DNA of 64,000 nt from Ichthyocystis sparus. GTDB lineage: Bacteria; Pseudomonadota; Gammaproteobacteria; Burkholderiales; 2013Ark19i. The stretch is taken from NCBI RefSeq assembly GCF_900078755.1, contig NZ_FKIH01000005.1, one strand, 5' to 3'. Of this stretch, positions 36,800 through 46,565 are shown piece by piece. Each line of letters begins with the position of its first letter. Position 1 is the stretch's first letter. Position numbers and translations under genes: made by a program. Below the pieces are notes generated by a model. That model saw only the letters and a program-made list of their open reading frames with translations. It was not told where the DNA came from and searched no databases.

Positions 36800-38158
36800 A
36801 TGCCGTTCGTACCACATAACGACGATGATTTAAGAGAAATGATGAAAGTCATAGGAATAAGTGACTTGCATGAGCTATTCGATGAAATTCCAGAATCCAT
36901 TCCCAGAGCCAAATTAGATGGAATACCTAACGGAATGACTGAGCATGAACTTGTATCCCACATGACCAATCGCTCTCTGAAGCAGAATAATGCTTGCTGC
37001 TTCCTAGGGGCTGGAGCATATGACCATTACATACCAGCTAGCATATGGTCATTAATAAGTAGAGGTGAACTTTACTCTCCGTACACGCCATATCAGCCAG
37101 AATCTAGCCAAGGAACACTGCAGGTGTTATTTGAGTTTCAGTCTATGATATCTGAATTAACTGGCATGGATGTATCAAATGCCAGTCTATATGATGGGCC
37201 AACTGCACTTGCAGAGGCTATATTAATGTCGTGCCGTATCAATAGCACAAATCGCAGCCGCAAAATAATTGTCCCTAGAAGTCTCCATCCACACTATTTT
37301 GAGACTATAAAAACACTAACAAATTACCAAGATGTACGTCTATCGGTATACGAATATGATAAAGAGAGTGGCAAAATAGCGCTAAATAAAAATGAAGATC
37401 CCGCTCAAGCAATTGTTGTATCGCAGCCTAATTTTTTTGGATGTCTAGAGGACGTAGATGAACTAACTAATTGGGCTCACAGCATGGGGATGCTGGTAAT
37501 AGCCGTAGTTAATCCCATATCTTTGGGAATACTCACCCCCCCTGGAAAATGGGGAGAAAATGGTGCCGACATTGTAGTTGGGGAAGCCCAACCGCTAGGG
37601 ATCCCTCTGTGTTCTGGTGGTCCTTTTTTGGGATTCATTACTTCTCGTGATAGGTTTGTTAGGCACATTCCAGGACGCTTAGTTGGGTATACGACTGATT
37701 CAGAACAGCGCCCTTGTTACGTTCTAACACTGCAAGCAAGAGAACAACACATTAGACGCGGTAAAGCAACGTCGAATATTTGTACTAATCAGGGCCTTTT
37801 GGTAAATGCGGTCGTGCAGTACTTAAGTCTTATTGGAGGAGATGGCTTGCGCCAAGTGGCACTTGCCTGCCATCAAAGAGCATCTGCTCTATCCAAGAAA
37901 ATATTGTCCATAGAAGGCGTTAACAAGGTATTCTCGTCTCCTTTCTTTAATGAGTTTGTTATTTCTCTACCCGTACCTCCTTCTGAAATACTCAAATCAA
38001 TGCGTAGGCATAACATACTACCTGGATACAATATGAGCATGTACTATCCAGAAATAAAAAATCCTCTTTTGGTTTGTGCAACGGAGAAGAGAACACTAGA
38101 AGAGATCCACGATTACGCTAAAACGATGCAATCTATCATTTCGGGTGACGTATGCTAA
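36800..38158 (+). CDS. gcvPA: Glycine dehydrogenase (decarboxylating) subunit 1
   Basis: N-terminal half of the P protein, which decarboxylates glycine on pyridoxal phosphate. It begins MPFVPHNDDDLREMM with GGGA upstream and contains FLGAGAYDHYIPASIW, YTPYQPESSQGTLQVLFEFQ and GKATSNICTNQGL, all typical. It lacks the PLP lysine, as expected for this subunit. The split form is usual in Firmicutes, archaea and some intracellular gammaproteobacteria, whereas most betaproteobacteria have one fused GcvP. It overlaps gcvPB by seven bases. Confidence 0.95.
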   Translation: MPFVPHNDDDLREMMKVIGISDLHELFDEIPESIPRAKLDGIPNGMTEHELVSHMTNRSLKQNNACCFLGAGAYDHYIPASIWSLISRGELYSPYTPYQPESSQGTLQVLFEFQSMISELTGMDVSNASLYDGPTALAEAILMSCRINSTNRSRKIIVPRSLHPHYFETIKTLTNYQDVRLSVYEYDKESGKIALNKNEDPAQAIVVSQPNFFGCLEDVDELTNWAHSMGMLVIAVVNPISLGILTPPGKWGENGADIVVGEAQPLGIPLCSGGPFLGFITSRDRFVRHIPGRLVGYTTDSEQRPCYVLTLQAREQHIRRGKATSNICTNQGLLVNAVVQYLSLIGGDGLRQVALACHQRASALSKKILSIEGVNKVFSSPFFNEFVISLPVPPSEILKSMRRHNILPGYNMSMYYPEIKNPLLVCATEKRTLEEIHDYAKTMQSIISGDVC

Positions 38159-39618
38159 TATTTCAGCGCAGAAAACAGCGGCCTAACTTAAACCTGTTGC
38201 CACGCCTTATTGATGTAGAAACAAGCATACCAGATAGTCTCATTCGTAAGGAATTGCCAGAATTACCGTACGTTTCTGAATTAGAAATGGTCAGACACTA
38301 TACACTTCTATCTCGCAAGAACTTCTGTATTGACACGCATTTCTATCCTCTAGGATCGTGCTCAATGAAGTATAACCCTAAAGTTTGTAACACAGTTTCC
38401 ATGTTACCTGGCTTCATTGACAAACATCCCTTAGACGATAGTCCATATAACCAAGGATTACTTTCTTGCTTGTGGTATCTGCAAGAAATGCTGACAGAAA
38501 TTACTGGTATGGCTTCGTCTTGCCTAACACCAATGGCTGGAGCACAAGGAGAACTAGCTGGTTTGCTAATGATAAGGGCTTATCACGAAAATCGTGGGGA
38601 CAAAGAACGTTGCGAAATTATAATACCTGATGCTGCTCACGGAACTAACCCAGCAACTGCAAATTTCTGTGGATACAAAACAAGAGAAATACCAACCATG
38701 AGAAATGGTGATGTGGACATGGAAATACTTAAGAATTCCCTAGGGCCGCAAACAGCCGGTCTAATGCTGACCAATCCATCCACTTTGGGGACATTTGAAC
38801 GCAAGATAGTGGAGATTAACAATCTAATACATGAGGCAGGCGGTTTAACCTATTATGACGGAGCCAATCTCAATGCTATATTGGGCTATGTAAGACCTGG
38901 TGACATGGGATTTGATGTAATGCATATGAATCTGCACAAGACATTTGCCACTCCACATGGAGGGGGAGGACCTGGGTCGGGAGCAATTGCTGCTAATAAA
39001 AAGTTGCAACAATTTATGCCTATTCCTGTTGTCATGAAGGACGAAAATGGGGTGTTCTTCATGTCAGACCATACTCATGTTCCCAAGACAATAGGTCGGT
39101 TAAACGGGTTTGCTGGAAACACTGGGGTTTTGTTGCGTGCTTACGCTTACATCCTGCTTCTTGGAAAACAGGGTCTAAAGAGGGTATCGGTAGCAGCAAC
39201 CTTGAACGCAAACTACCTCGTGTCTCGTCTTAAAAAGGCCGGATTCGTCGTACCTTTTCACGATAGAAGGGCCAGTCACGAATTCATAATATCCTGTTCT
39301 GATCTCAAAAAAAATTACGGCGTTAGTGCGATGGACGTTGCCAAAAGATTATTAGATTTTGATATACATGCTCCAACTACCTATTTCCCTCTTATTGTTC
39401 CGGAGTGCTTGTTAATAGAGCCTACAGAAACAGAATCTAAGGAGACATTAGACAAGTTCATTGATGCCATGGTTGTAATACGTCGTGAGGCTAAAGAAGA
39501 TCCTGGTATGGTCAAATCTGCCCCGCACAATCAACCTATAAAGCGTCCAGATGAGGTTGCTGCTGCAAAAAATCTACTGCTAAATTGGAAAAAGCTCAAA
39601 TTATATCTAGGAATGTAG
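38152..39618 (+). CDS. gcvPB: Glycine dehydrogenase (decarboxylating) subunit 2
   Basis: C-terminal, PLP-bearing half of the P protein. The Schiff-base lysine is Lys263 in MNLHKTFATPHGGGGPGSG; FYPLGSCSMKYNPK and DAAHGTNPATA are also typical. Length is 488 residues. Starts inside the end of gcvPA (ATG with the gcvPA stop just downstream), so the two halves are made together, as needed for an alpha2-beta2 enzyme. No lipoamide dehydrogenase (gcvL/lpd) is seen in the window. Confidence 0.96.
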   Translation: MLIFQRRKQRPNLNLLPRLIDVETSIPDSLIRKELPELPYVSELEMVRHYTLLSRKNFCIDTHFYPLGSCSMKYNPKVCNTVSMLPGFIDKHPLDDSPYNQGLLSCLWYLQEMLTEITGMASSCLTPMAGAQGELAGLLMIRAYHENRGDKERCEIIIPDAAHGTNPATANFCGYKTREIPTMRNGDVDMEILKNSLGPQTAGLMLTNPSTLGTFERKIVEINNLIHEAGGLTYYDGANLNAILGYVRPGDMGFDVMHMNLHKTFATPHGGGGPGSGAIAANKKLQQFMPIPVVMKDENGVFFMSDHTHVPKTIGRLNGFAGNTGVLLRAYAYILLLGKQGLKRVSVAATLNANYLVSRLKKAGFVVPFHDRRASHEFIISCSDLKKNYGVSAMDVAKRLLDFDIHAPTTYFPLIVPECLLIEPTETESKETLDKFIDAMVVIRREAKEDPGMVKSAPHNQPIKRPDEVAAAKNLLLNWKKLKLYLGM

Positions 39619-39669
39619 GGTTATAATTTGCCGACTGTAAGCAATCACTGGTAAGATTGTCCGTGGTGT

Positions 39670-39762
39670 GGAGAAGTGGCCGAGTGGCCGAAGGCGCTCC
39701 CCTGCTAAGGGAGTATGCGAACAAAATTCGCATCGAGGGTTCGAATCCCTCCTTCTCCGCCA
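39670..39762 (+). tRNA. tRNA-Ser (GCT)
   Basis: Class II tRNA with acceptor stem GGAGAAG paired to CTTCTCC, anticodon stem CTCCC/GGGAG, loop CTGCTAA with anticodon GCT at 39704-39706, a variable arm (ATGCGAAC...TTCGCAT) and TTCGAAT in the T loop. CCA is encoded (39760-39762). It reads AGC/AGU serine codons. It stands between the gcv operon and the accessory block at 40649. Confidence 0.97.
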
Positions 39763-40648
39763 ACCTTCTCTCTTTTGGGTATATAGGTTTTCCTGGTGGA
39801 TGTTGTTGTACACCTAAGCTGCTGTATGATGTGGGCTATTGCTGCCTCTATATTCTCATAAATAGTTGATGATTATAAAAACAAAGTAGCAGACAGTATT
39901 ATTCCACACATTTTCCGTATTAACATACGCAGTGACATAGTTACTCTTGAGTATTACTAAAATATGCGTCTTAATACACAATTACCATGCTTTATCTTTA
40001 TAATCTGGTGCATATTTATAGTAATATGCAGTACTGTTGATATATGTTCAGTATTTACACGTCCGTTCTTATAATTTTTCATCCTTCTATTTCGATGTAT
40101 TATGCGTATATGAAGAATACACATAATGCGTTATGCATATACTATACGTAAGTCATGCTGGGTAACATGGTATATAGTATACTAACTTTGATATTAGGTG
40201 CACTAGCTTAAGCCATTTGCGGATATAGTATTCGTTACAAACTACATTAATAAGCATCAATTAGGTTAGTAATAAAATGGATAATTCTTAGCTTAAGTCA
40301 TGTTAGTTAGCGGTGTCACGAGTTCATTTTATTAATTAAACCCAACAGTACGTATAAGTTTTACAGCAGTAACATGTATTAATCAAATTAATAGTGCAAG
40401 TAAATTACCTTCTCCTACTAAATGTAAATGGATAATTGCTTAAATTACAACTCTTTATATTGTGTAACTTATTAGCATTAGTATCTTTACTATGTCTTGA
40501 TCATAAATTAATTGTAGTTCATACTGATTGGTGAACATATTATATTTTTTGTTGTTCGTGTATAAATTTATGCTACTTACCTTGATTTTGTTTTGTCTGA
40601 TTTTAGGCTAATTAGAGTTATTTTTTTACCTGGAGAATTGATTTTTTT
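39763..40648. other. Long AT-rich spacer after tRNA-Ser
   Basis: Nearly 900 bases with no gene or relic recognised. There is no clear repeat of the tRNA 3' end that would mark an integration site. Two similar short words (TAGCTTAAGCCAT near 40206, TAGCTTAAGTCAT near 40288) are the only repeats noticed. Confidence 0.5.
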
Positions 40649-42106
40649 ATGGATAAACATCATAAAGAATTATGTACCCATAGTTATGGTATTAGACTAT
40701 CAAGAGCAAAAAAGTACAGAAATGAAAAATATCTTAAGTTAATTTTTAGTACAGTAATTTGTTGTATTTTATCACATAATGTATATTCGTCAGACAATCC
40801 TTATACTGCTTATGATGAACAAATAGTTGACATCAATTTATACAATAAAGAAGAAAATAGAGCCTACACATTAGATGATAGAGATAATTATTTTTCCTAT
40901 CCTAGAAGATGGAATCCTTTTAGAAGTGGAAGTTGTTTTGGTGATTCTCACAGCCGTGGAAGATTAAGAGTTTTGTTTGAAAATGAAAGACTAATTGTCA
41001 CAATGGGAAGCCATCCATTTGTTTTTAGAAATGCGTCCTTTATGGGAAACAATATGAACTTTCTGACTTGGCTTGTAGAAGCTGGCTGCTCTGGAGAGCT
41101 AATTCTTAACAGTAGATCAAGTCCATACTGTGCAAGCTTGTCAGGTGAAAAGGGATTTATTGAATTATTTTTTATGGCTCTTGATTCTAGTAAGTGTGAT
41201 CGCTTTAGGTATCGTGCTACTAAGCAGAGGGCTTGCTCTGGTGTACTTGAAAAAAGCACAGAGGATATTTATGGAAACAGTATCCGCATATTTAAGCCTT
41301 CTAGTGGCGACAACAGGTTCTTCAGGACTAGGGTTGTACCGGTGGATGAAGAAAAAAATCCATTAAATGATGGGGAAATATTTGATTTTTCTTCTAAAGG
41401 TGGACATGGATACATAACTCTAAAATGGTCTGCGGAAAAATCAGAATTTTTAGGTGATTTACTTGATATCCTCAAAATTAAGGACAGGCAACCCAAAACT
41501 ACTAAGTTCAACTTAGACAATCCAGGGTTTAGATGTTACGAATGGCCTATGGTGAACGATGCTGACAAACATATTGGTTCACTAGGAGAGGTATCGACTC
41601 TTCCGTGCGACAAACAACCAGGGTGTAAATGGATTAATATCCCAAGTAATTTTAAACTATCTAATTGGGGATTAGGATTGTCTGAGGTAAATAAACTTGG
41701 TGGATCACTTTCTGATTGGGAAGCAATACAGATAGAGTTACGTAATGATGGTACCCTTGAAGGTAAAAGTTCTTCCAAACATTTTTGGAAAGTGATTCAG
41801 GGGTCGCGTATTAGAATTAGAGATTTGTGTGTTACATCTGATGATGACGGCAGCAATATAAAGCTTGAGGAATGTGATAATGCGGGAGAAAACAGGTTCT
41901 ACGTACCAGTAATAGTGGAATTTGCAAACAGAAATTACACTACAGTTGAAGAATTTCCTTATGATGTAGTTATTAGACCTTGCATTAGCATGGGGGATAA
42001 TAGTACGGAGATAGTAAACATTAATACCAATCCTTCTCCGGAAAGTGTAGAAAAGTACATTTGCAAACTTCCCAGAAACTATTATCAAGAAGCAAAGCAT
42101 AAGTAG
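40649..42106 (+). CDS. Secreted lectin-like protein, paralogue 1 of 3
   Basis: No characterised family recognised. The N-terminus has about 25 polar, basic residues before one hydrophobic segment (KLIFSTVICCILSHNVYSS), an unusually long signal-peptide N-region. Motifs shared with the next two genes: YPRRWNPFRSGSC (about 85), a double-Cys segment CDKQPGCKWI, and a C-terminal unit GSRIRIRDLCVTSDDDGS ... LEECDNAGENRFYVPV resembling a beta-trefoil lectin repeat. It ends ICKLPRNYYQEAKHK. A GGAGA lies 12 bases before the ATG, longer than usual spacing. Likely exported and disulphide-bonded. Confidence 0.7.
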   Translation: MDKHHKELCTHSYGIRLSRAKKYRNEKYLKLIFSTVICCILSHNVYSSDNPYTAYDEQIVDINLYNKEENRAYTLDDRDNYFSYPRRWNPFRSGSCFGDSHSRGRLRVLFENERLIVTMGSHPFVFRNASFMGNNMNFLTWLVEAGCSGELILNSRSSPYCASLSGEKGFIELFFMALDSSKCDRFRYRATKQRACSGVLEKSTEDIYGNSIRIFKPSSGDNRFFRTRVVPVDEEKNPLNDGEIFDFSSKGGHGYITLKWSAEKSEFLGDLLDILKIKDRQPKTTKFNLDNPGFRCYEWPMVNDADKHIGSLGEVSTLPCDKQPGCKWINIPSNFKLSNWGLGLSEVNKLGGSLSDWEAIQIELRNDGTLEGKSSSKHFWKVIQGSRIRIRDLCVTSDDDGSNIKLEECDNAGENRFYVPVIVEFANRNYTTVEEFPYDVVIRPCISMGDNSTEIVNINTNPSPESVEKYICKLPRNYYQEAKHK

Positions 42107-42431
42107 AGTATAGAGTGATGTGTGATGTGTGATGTGTGTATTATCATTTAGTTCTGGTATGTGTTGCTCCCAGAACTTACGTTTTCTTATGCTGTAAAGA
42201 CGAAAAACTGCTCAAAACCTACCATCCCACCCATTACACTTACTAATATCTGCACTGATAAAAACACTATCTCTGGTTAGATATTGTGGCGTATATCATG
42301 TTGGCATAATAATTGCAAATTTCATTGAAAAATATTAGCATATGTAATAGTAATGCATTTCATAGTACCGCCAATTATTTTTACTTGCGGAACATGGGTC
42401 GGTAGTTACATTTACATAGGAATTTGTTTTT
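42107..42431. other. Spacer with short tandem repeat
   Basis: Begins with three to four copies of the 7-mer TGATGTG (42115-42139) just after the stop of paralogue 1. The rest is AT-rich; the start site of paralogue 2 has AGGA about ten bases before its ATG. No gene seen. Confidence 0.5.
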
Positions 42432-43847
42432 ATGAAAAAAAAATGTTATCTGCGTCATAGTAGCGATACAAAATCAAAAGAGTGTTTCAAAAGAAATTCT
42501 ACCACAAACTATTTACCTACCATAGTTGGTGTAGTGGCTTCTTACTTCCTAGCTGGTAACATATTTGCACATGCTGCTCCTGAGTGGGAATATGTAGACG
42601 ACGGAAAAATAGTAGACACCACAGAATACCAAGAACCTGATACCAGGGAGTATACAATAGATACAAGGAATAATGATACATCCTATCCTAGGAGGTGGAA
42701 CCCATTTTCTAGTGGAAGATGTTCTGAAGATTCTGGTACTGCTGGGTTATTAAATGTTTTGCATGAAGACAAAAAATTTTCCGTTGGAAGATCTGTGGAA
42801 GCCTTAGGGAGCATAGAATCTTTCGTTCTTACTTCTTTTAGCCAAGAAGATGCAGCAGAACAACCTCTTTGGTTTTTTGACGCGGAATGCTCTGGTCGGT
42901 TAAATACTTTAGAAAGCAGAGAAGGACCTTCTTACTGTTTGAGTATGTCAAAAGAGATTGGCCTAGTAGAACTTAATTTGAAAACATCCAGTGACAGTGA
43001 TAAATGCGAACATTTCAAATATCTACCTATAAGAGAGAGAGGATGTTCTGGAGCTCTTGAGGGTATATATGCAAGTTCTGGTGATGGCAGTACCAAAACA
43101 TCTCCTCACAACTATCGATTATTCAAATATCTAGGCAATACTGGACATATTGTTTACTGGGATATAACCCAAAACCTAGAGGAACAGTCTACTATTAGAA
43201 TTGGGGATATTTTTGACTTCTCATATAGGGGTAGGCATCCATATACCAGCGGAGTCCCTGTAGGGTTCAATTGCCGAGAAAAGCCGATGGTAAACGATGC
43301 ACTTGAACATTTAGGAGATCAAGGAGAGATATCATTTATTTCTTGTGACAAGCAGCCGGGTTGTAAATGGATAAGAGTGGATAACATTGGGTTAGAAGTT
43401 AGTGGACTACCAATACAAAATGAGGTAATGGAAAAATTGGGAGCATCCGAACTCAATGTTCATACTGAAGTACGTAATGATGCACCTCTTTTGTTTGGCA
43501 GATTCCATAATCACTACTGGACTCTTGTACAAGGATCTCGTATACGTACAGATAGCAATTTGTGCCTCACTTCTGATAAGAATGGATCTAATATCGCGTT
43601 TGAAGACTGTGATAATGCAAATAGTGAACGCTTTTATATACCGGTGAGAATGAAATTTACAAATAGAACATACAACAGTAAGGAAACTACAAAGAATGAT
43701 ATTTACATTGGAGCATGCGTAAGCATAAACAAAATCTCACGTGAAATAGAAAACGTTAAGCCAAAATTAGACATAGCCACTAGAATAGCTGATGATATCT
43801 GCAAATTACCAAGAAACCACTACCAAAAAGCTAAGGTATCAAAATAA
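42432..43847 (+). CDS. Secreted lectin-like protein, paralogue 2 of 3
   Basis: Aligns with the genes at 40649 and 44396 over most of its length. It has a long basic N-region (MKKKCYLRHSSDTKSKECFK) and a hydrophobic segment ending AGNIFAHA, which looks like a cleavage site. Shared motifs: YPRRWNPFSSGRC, CDKQPGCKWI, RNDAPLLFG and GSRIRTDSNLCLTSDKNGSN followed by FEDCDNANSERFYIPV. It ends CKLPRNHYQKAKVSK. Twelve or so cysteines, mostly shared with the paralogues, suggest disulphides outside the cytoplasm. Followed by its own terminator. Confidence 0.7.
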   Translation: MKKKCYLRHSSDTKSKECFKRNSTTNYLPTIVGVVASYFLAGNIFAHAAPEWEYVDDGKIVDTTEYQEPDTREYTIDTRNNDTSYPRRWNPFSSGRCSEDSGTAGLLNVLHEDKKFSVGRSVEALGSIESFVLTSFSQEDAAEQPLWFFDAECSGRLNTLESREGPSYCLSMSKEIGLVELNLKTSSDSDKCEHFKYLPIRERGCSGALEGIYASSGDGSTKTSPHNYRLFKYLGNTGHIVYWDITQNLEEQSTIRIGDIFDFSYRGRHPYTSGVPVGFNCREKPMVNDALEHLGDQGEISFISCDKQPGCKWIRVDNIGLEVSGLPIQNEVMEKLGASELNVHTEVRNDAPLLFGRFHNHYWTLVQGSRIRTDSNLCLTSDKNGSNIAFEDCDNANSERFYIPVRMKFTNRTYNSKETTKNDIYIGACVSINKISREIENVKPKLDIATRIADDICKLPRNHYQKAKVSK

Positions 43848-44395
43848 AAAAACGAAAAACTTGTGGTAACCATAGGGTATGGTATAAAAAGTGTGCTATA
43901 CCCTTTCTTTTTTATGATGATTATCTAATTTTAATATTTTTAATTAAGTTTGGTGCCAGGTATTACATAGATAATACAGGTATCAAGTATCAGATATTTT
44001 TACACTTATAAAAATGTAAATTACGACATATAAACTTAGCAATATGAGCAAATTTTAAAATTATAGATTAATTACTTACCTATAATTACTTTTATACAAA
44101 ATATCACTTACTTCAGTTTGTTTTTATGTAGGAATTGTATATGTCATATAAATATATGAGATTTGATAATATTAGAAATTAGTATCGGTTATTACTTGTT
44201 TTTCATACAAAATAATTGCGCATTGTGTTGCTACATATTAGTATATATTATATCTAGTTATATTCTAGGTGTTTGAAGTAGTTGTTAGTCTGTGGTTTTA
44301 AATAAAAATAGTTACTGATTGATTATCATTGATAAAATGTCTCCTATCGGTATCTTGATTCCTAAAAATCCATTTAAGTAAGGATCCCTATACTC
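43848..44395. other. Spacer between paralogues 2 and 3
   Basis: After the terminator at 43874 the region is A/T-rich, with no gene recognised. AAGGAT lies about ten bases before the ATG of paralogue 3. Confidence 0.5.
43874..43913 (+). terminator. Rho-independent terminator after paralogue 2
   Basis: AGGGTAT pairs with ATACCCT, with further G-U and G-C pairs inside the stem, and TTCTTTTTT follows. Located 27 bases past the stop. Confidence 0.8.
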
Positions 44396-45928
44396 ATGAA
44401 AAAAAGTTTCTCAGAAGTGTTGCTTCCCCCTAAAAGGGCAGCTAAAAAAGGTGATTCTCCTAACACTATTGGAGCCGCACTATTTCATAAGCAAAAGCAT
44501 CTTAGAAGTAAGTGGCATATCATAGGCGGTGCAGTTGCGTCTTGCTTTATGATAAGTGCGTTTGCATCTGTGAATAGCAGCATCCACAAAACCAACGGAG
44601 AATTTGTTTTTGATACTAACAATGGCAAAAGTTCTGGAATAGGAATATCATCACTATACACTTTAGATATGCGTGATCCAAAGTCTACCGACAGCTATTA
44701 TCCACGCAGATGGAGTCCGTTTAGGAGAGGTGTATGTGACAACTCTCTTTCTCGTTTAACAAATCTTCGCATATTCATCAATAATGATAGATTGGGCGTT
44801 GGGTACTTTAGTATTGGCAATGCTCATGGTGATCATTTTGATTACGTTGGTACGCATGCAACTGGCACAATGTCTTTCCAAGCAGATTGCTATGAACACT
44901 TGTTTGGAGTATCACATGAAAACAGAAGAAGCGCATGTATAAATGTGGAAGGTCATGACAAGTATGTACCTCTATATTTTCCTCAGTCCATGGATGATAC
45001 TTCATTGTCATGCAACAAATTTACATACATTCCATTAAAAGAACGCTCATGTTCAGGCGTTATTCAGTCCAAGGTTAGTCAAGCATCTGGGTTTCCATAT
45101 TACAAGCCTATACGTATATTTGCGCAACCTTATTCTGAAGATATGGCATTAGGCAGCCGCATTGTTGATGCAGATTCTTACCTTGTTTCTGATGGAGATA
45201 TATTTGACTTCTCTTCTGAAAACATAGTGGATGTAGAGCAAAATGTTAACCCCGATAATGGTTCATTCATGTCTACGTTTGATGAGCCGTATATTTACCA
45301 TAGTAAGTTACATAATAAGGAGGGATTCCACTGTTTCGAGGCTCCAATGGTTTACTCAGGTGGCAACAACTTTGCTAAGATGGGTGAAATCTCTCACAAA
45401 CCTTGCGATAGGCAGAATGGATGTTTCTGGCAGGCATTATCATTACCGGTGTTTGGAAAAGTAATAGGACACCCTCTACCAAATAGCGTTATAGAAGAGT
45501 TATCTAGAGCTCAGCCGTACGTTGATATGGGACCAGATGATTTGGTTACAGAGATTAGGGTTGATGCACCTATGTACCATGGCGATCAATATGATCCATT
45601 CTGGAGATTGCTACGTGGTTCTCGTATCAGAAGTGGAAGATTGTGTCTCACAGTAGATGCAGATGCCATAGAGATCAAGTTTGAATCTTGTGACAACGCT
45701 TCTGCTGGTCGCTTCTATGTCCCAGTTGCCATTGCTTTTTCAGACAGGAAAGAACTTTCTAGAGATTCCTACCCGTTCGATACATTGCTCGAATCATGCT
45801 TGACAGCTGATTTTGGAGGACACATTACTTTCTGGACTTATGGCTCTGGAATGATTTGTGATTCCTATTACTCAGTTTACCAAGAAGCAAAACACTTATA
45901 TGCTAATGGCATAGACAATGTTAAATAA
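44396..45928 (+). CDS. Secreted lectin-like protein, paralogue 3 of 3
   Basis: Longest of the three (510 residues). The N-region before the hydrophobic segment is about 40 residues and Lys/Arg-rich (PPKRAAKKG, KQKHLRSK); the hydrophobic stretch IIGGAVASCFMISAFASV follows. Shared motifs: YYPRRWSPFRRGVC, EAPMVYSGG, CDRQNGCFW, RVDAPMYHG and GSRIRSGRLCLTVDADAI followed by FESCDNASAGRFYVPV. It ends with YQEAKHLYANG plus a short extension. Function unknown; probably exported and possibly glycan-binding through the C-terminal unit. Confidence 0.7.
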   Translation: MKKSFSEVLLPPKRAAKKGDSPNTIGAALFHKQKHLRSKWHIIGGAVASCFMISAFASVNSSIHKTNGEFVFDTNNGKSSGIGISSLYTLDMRDPKSTDSYYPRRWSPFRRGVCDNSLSRLTNLRIFINNDRLGVGYFSIGNAHGDHFDYVGTHATGTMSFQADCYEHLFGVSHENRRSACINVEGHDKYVPLYFPQSMDDTSLSCNKFTYIPLKERSCSGVIQSKVSQASGFPYYKPIRIFAQPYSEDMALGSRIVDADSYLVSDGDIFDFSSENIVDVEQNVNPDNGSFMSTFDEPYIYHSKLHNKEGFHCFEAPMVYSGGNNFAKMGEISHKPCDRQNGCFWQALSLPVFGKVIGHPLPNSVIEELSRAQPYVDMGPDDLVTEIRVDAPMYHGDQYDPFWRLLRGSRIRSGRLCLTVDADAIEIKFESCDNASAGRFYVPVAIAFSDRKELSRDSYPFDTLLESCLTADFGGHITFWTYGSGMICDSYYSVYQEAKHLYANGIDNVK

Positions 45929-45945
45929 TAATTGTTAGGTCTACT

Positions 45946-45979
45946 GGTCTGGCACGTACTTTTGTGCTGGACCTTTTTT
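45946..45979 (+). terminator. Rho-independent terminator after paralogue 3
   Basis: GGTCTGGCAC pairs with GTGCTGGACC (10 bp including two G-U pairs), loop of eight, then six T. Confidence 0.88.
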
Positions 45980-46181
45980 ATAATTACAAAAAGTAAAGTA
46001 CAACTTTATCTCTAGTTACTTATTTTTTAAATGCAGATCATAAGCATACATGACACTTAATTAAGTACTATACATAAATTATCTTCATTGATATAAAAAC
46101 TTTCTAAAATTTTCTAGACAAAAAGAAACCCCCACAATACAATTGTGTAGCGTAGTTTTGTGATTGTATCGATAGACATGA

Positions 46182-46541
46182 TTGGAAACGGCCATTATTA
46201 ATCTTTTTGGTGCAAAAACCTTAGATGCTTATAGCATGACTTATGGCAATGAGGAACGAAGTGATGCATGTTCTGCCCCAGATGAAAGCACACTGTCTGC
46301 GTCTGCTTCATCTAAAGCACAAATGAGTTGTGTGATAATAGTAGCGCTCTTAGTGTGTCTCTCCTTATTGTTCTGCGTCGTACAAGGGGCGCTACACAAT
46401 ATTATTAGCGATGGTTTGGGCAGCGTTCTGGGGGGAGCTAGAGATATCATGAATATGATGGCAGTCTCTTGTTTTTCCCTGATTGTACTCACGCTAGTAA
46501 CAAGGGAAGCTATCATTCATTTCACCGGAAATGTTGAGTAA
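46182..46541 (+). CDS. Small protein with two membrane segments
   Basis: Frame of 119 codons opening at TTG. There is a polar N-terminal half and two hydrophobic segments (CVIIVALLVCLSLLFCVV and MAVSCFSLIVLTLV), separated by a Gly-rich link (GLGSVLGGARDI). No family recognised and no convincing ribosome site; an internal ATG (MTYGNEE) is another possible start. It converges on cydB with 24 bases between the stops. The hydrophobic pattern argues for a real gene, but support is only compositional. Confidence 0.55.
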   Translation: METAIINLFGAKTLDAYSMTYGNEERSDACSAPDESTLSASASSKAQMSCVIIVALLVCLSLLFCVVQGALHNIISDGLGSVLGGARDIMNMMAVSCFSLIVLTLVTREAIIHFTGNVE

Positions 46542-46565
46542 CTGGTAGATTGTACGAACCAAGAT

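Noticed and set aside
39763..40648. Phage or integrative element attached to tRNA-Ser
   Set aside because: No integrase, no repeated tRNA end and no mobile genes recognised.
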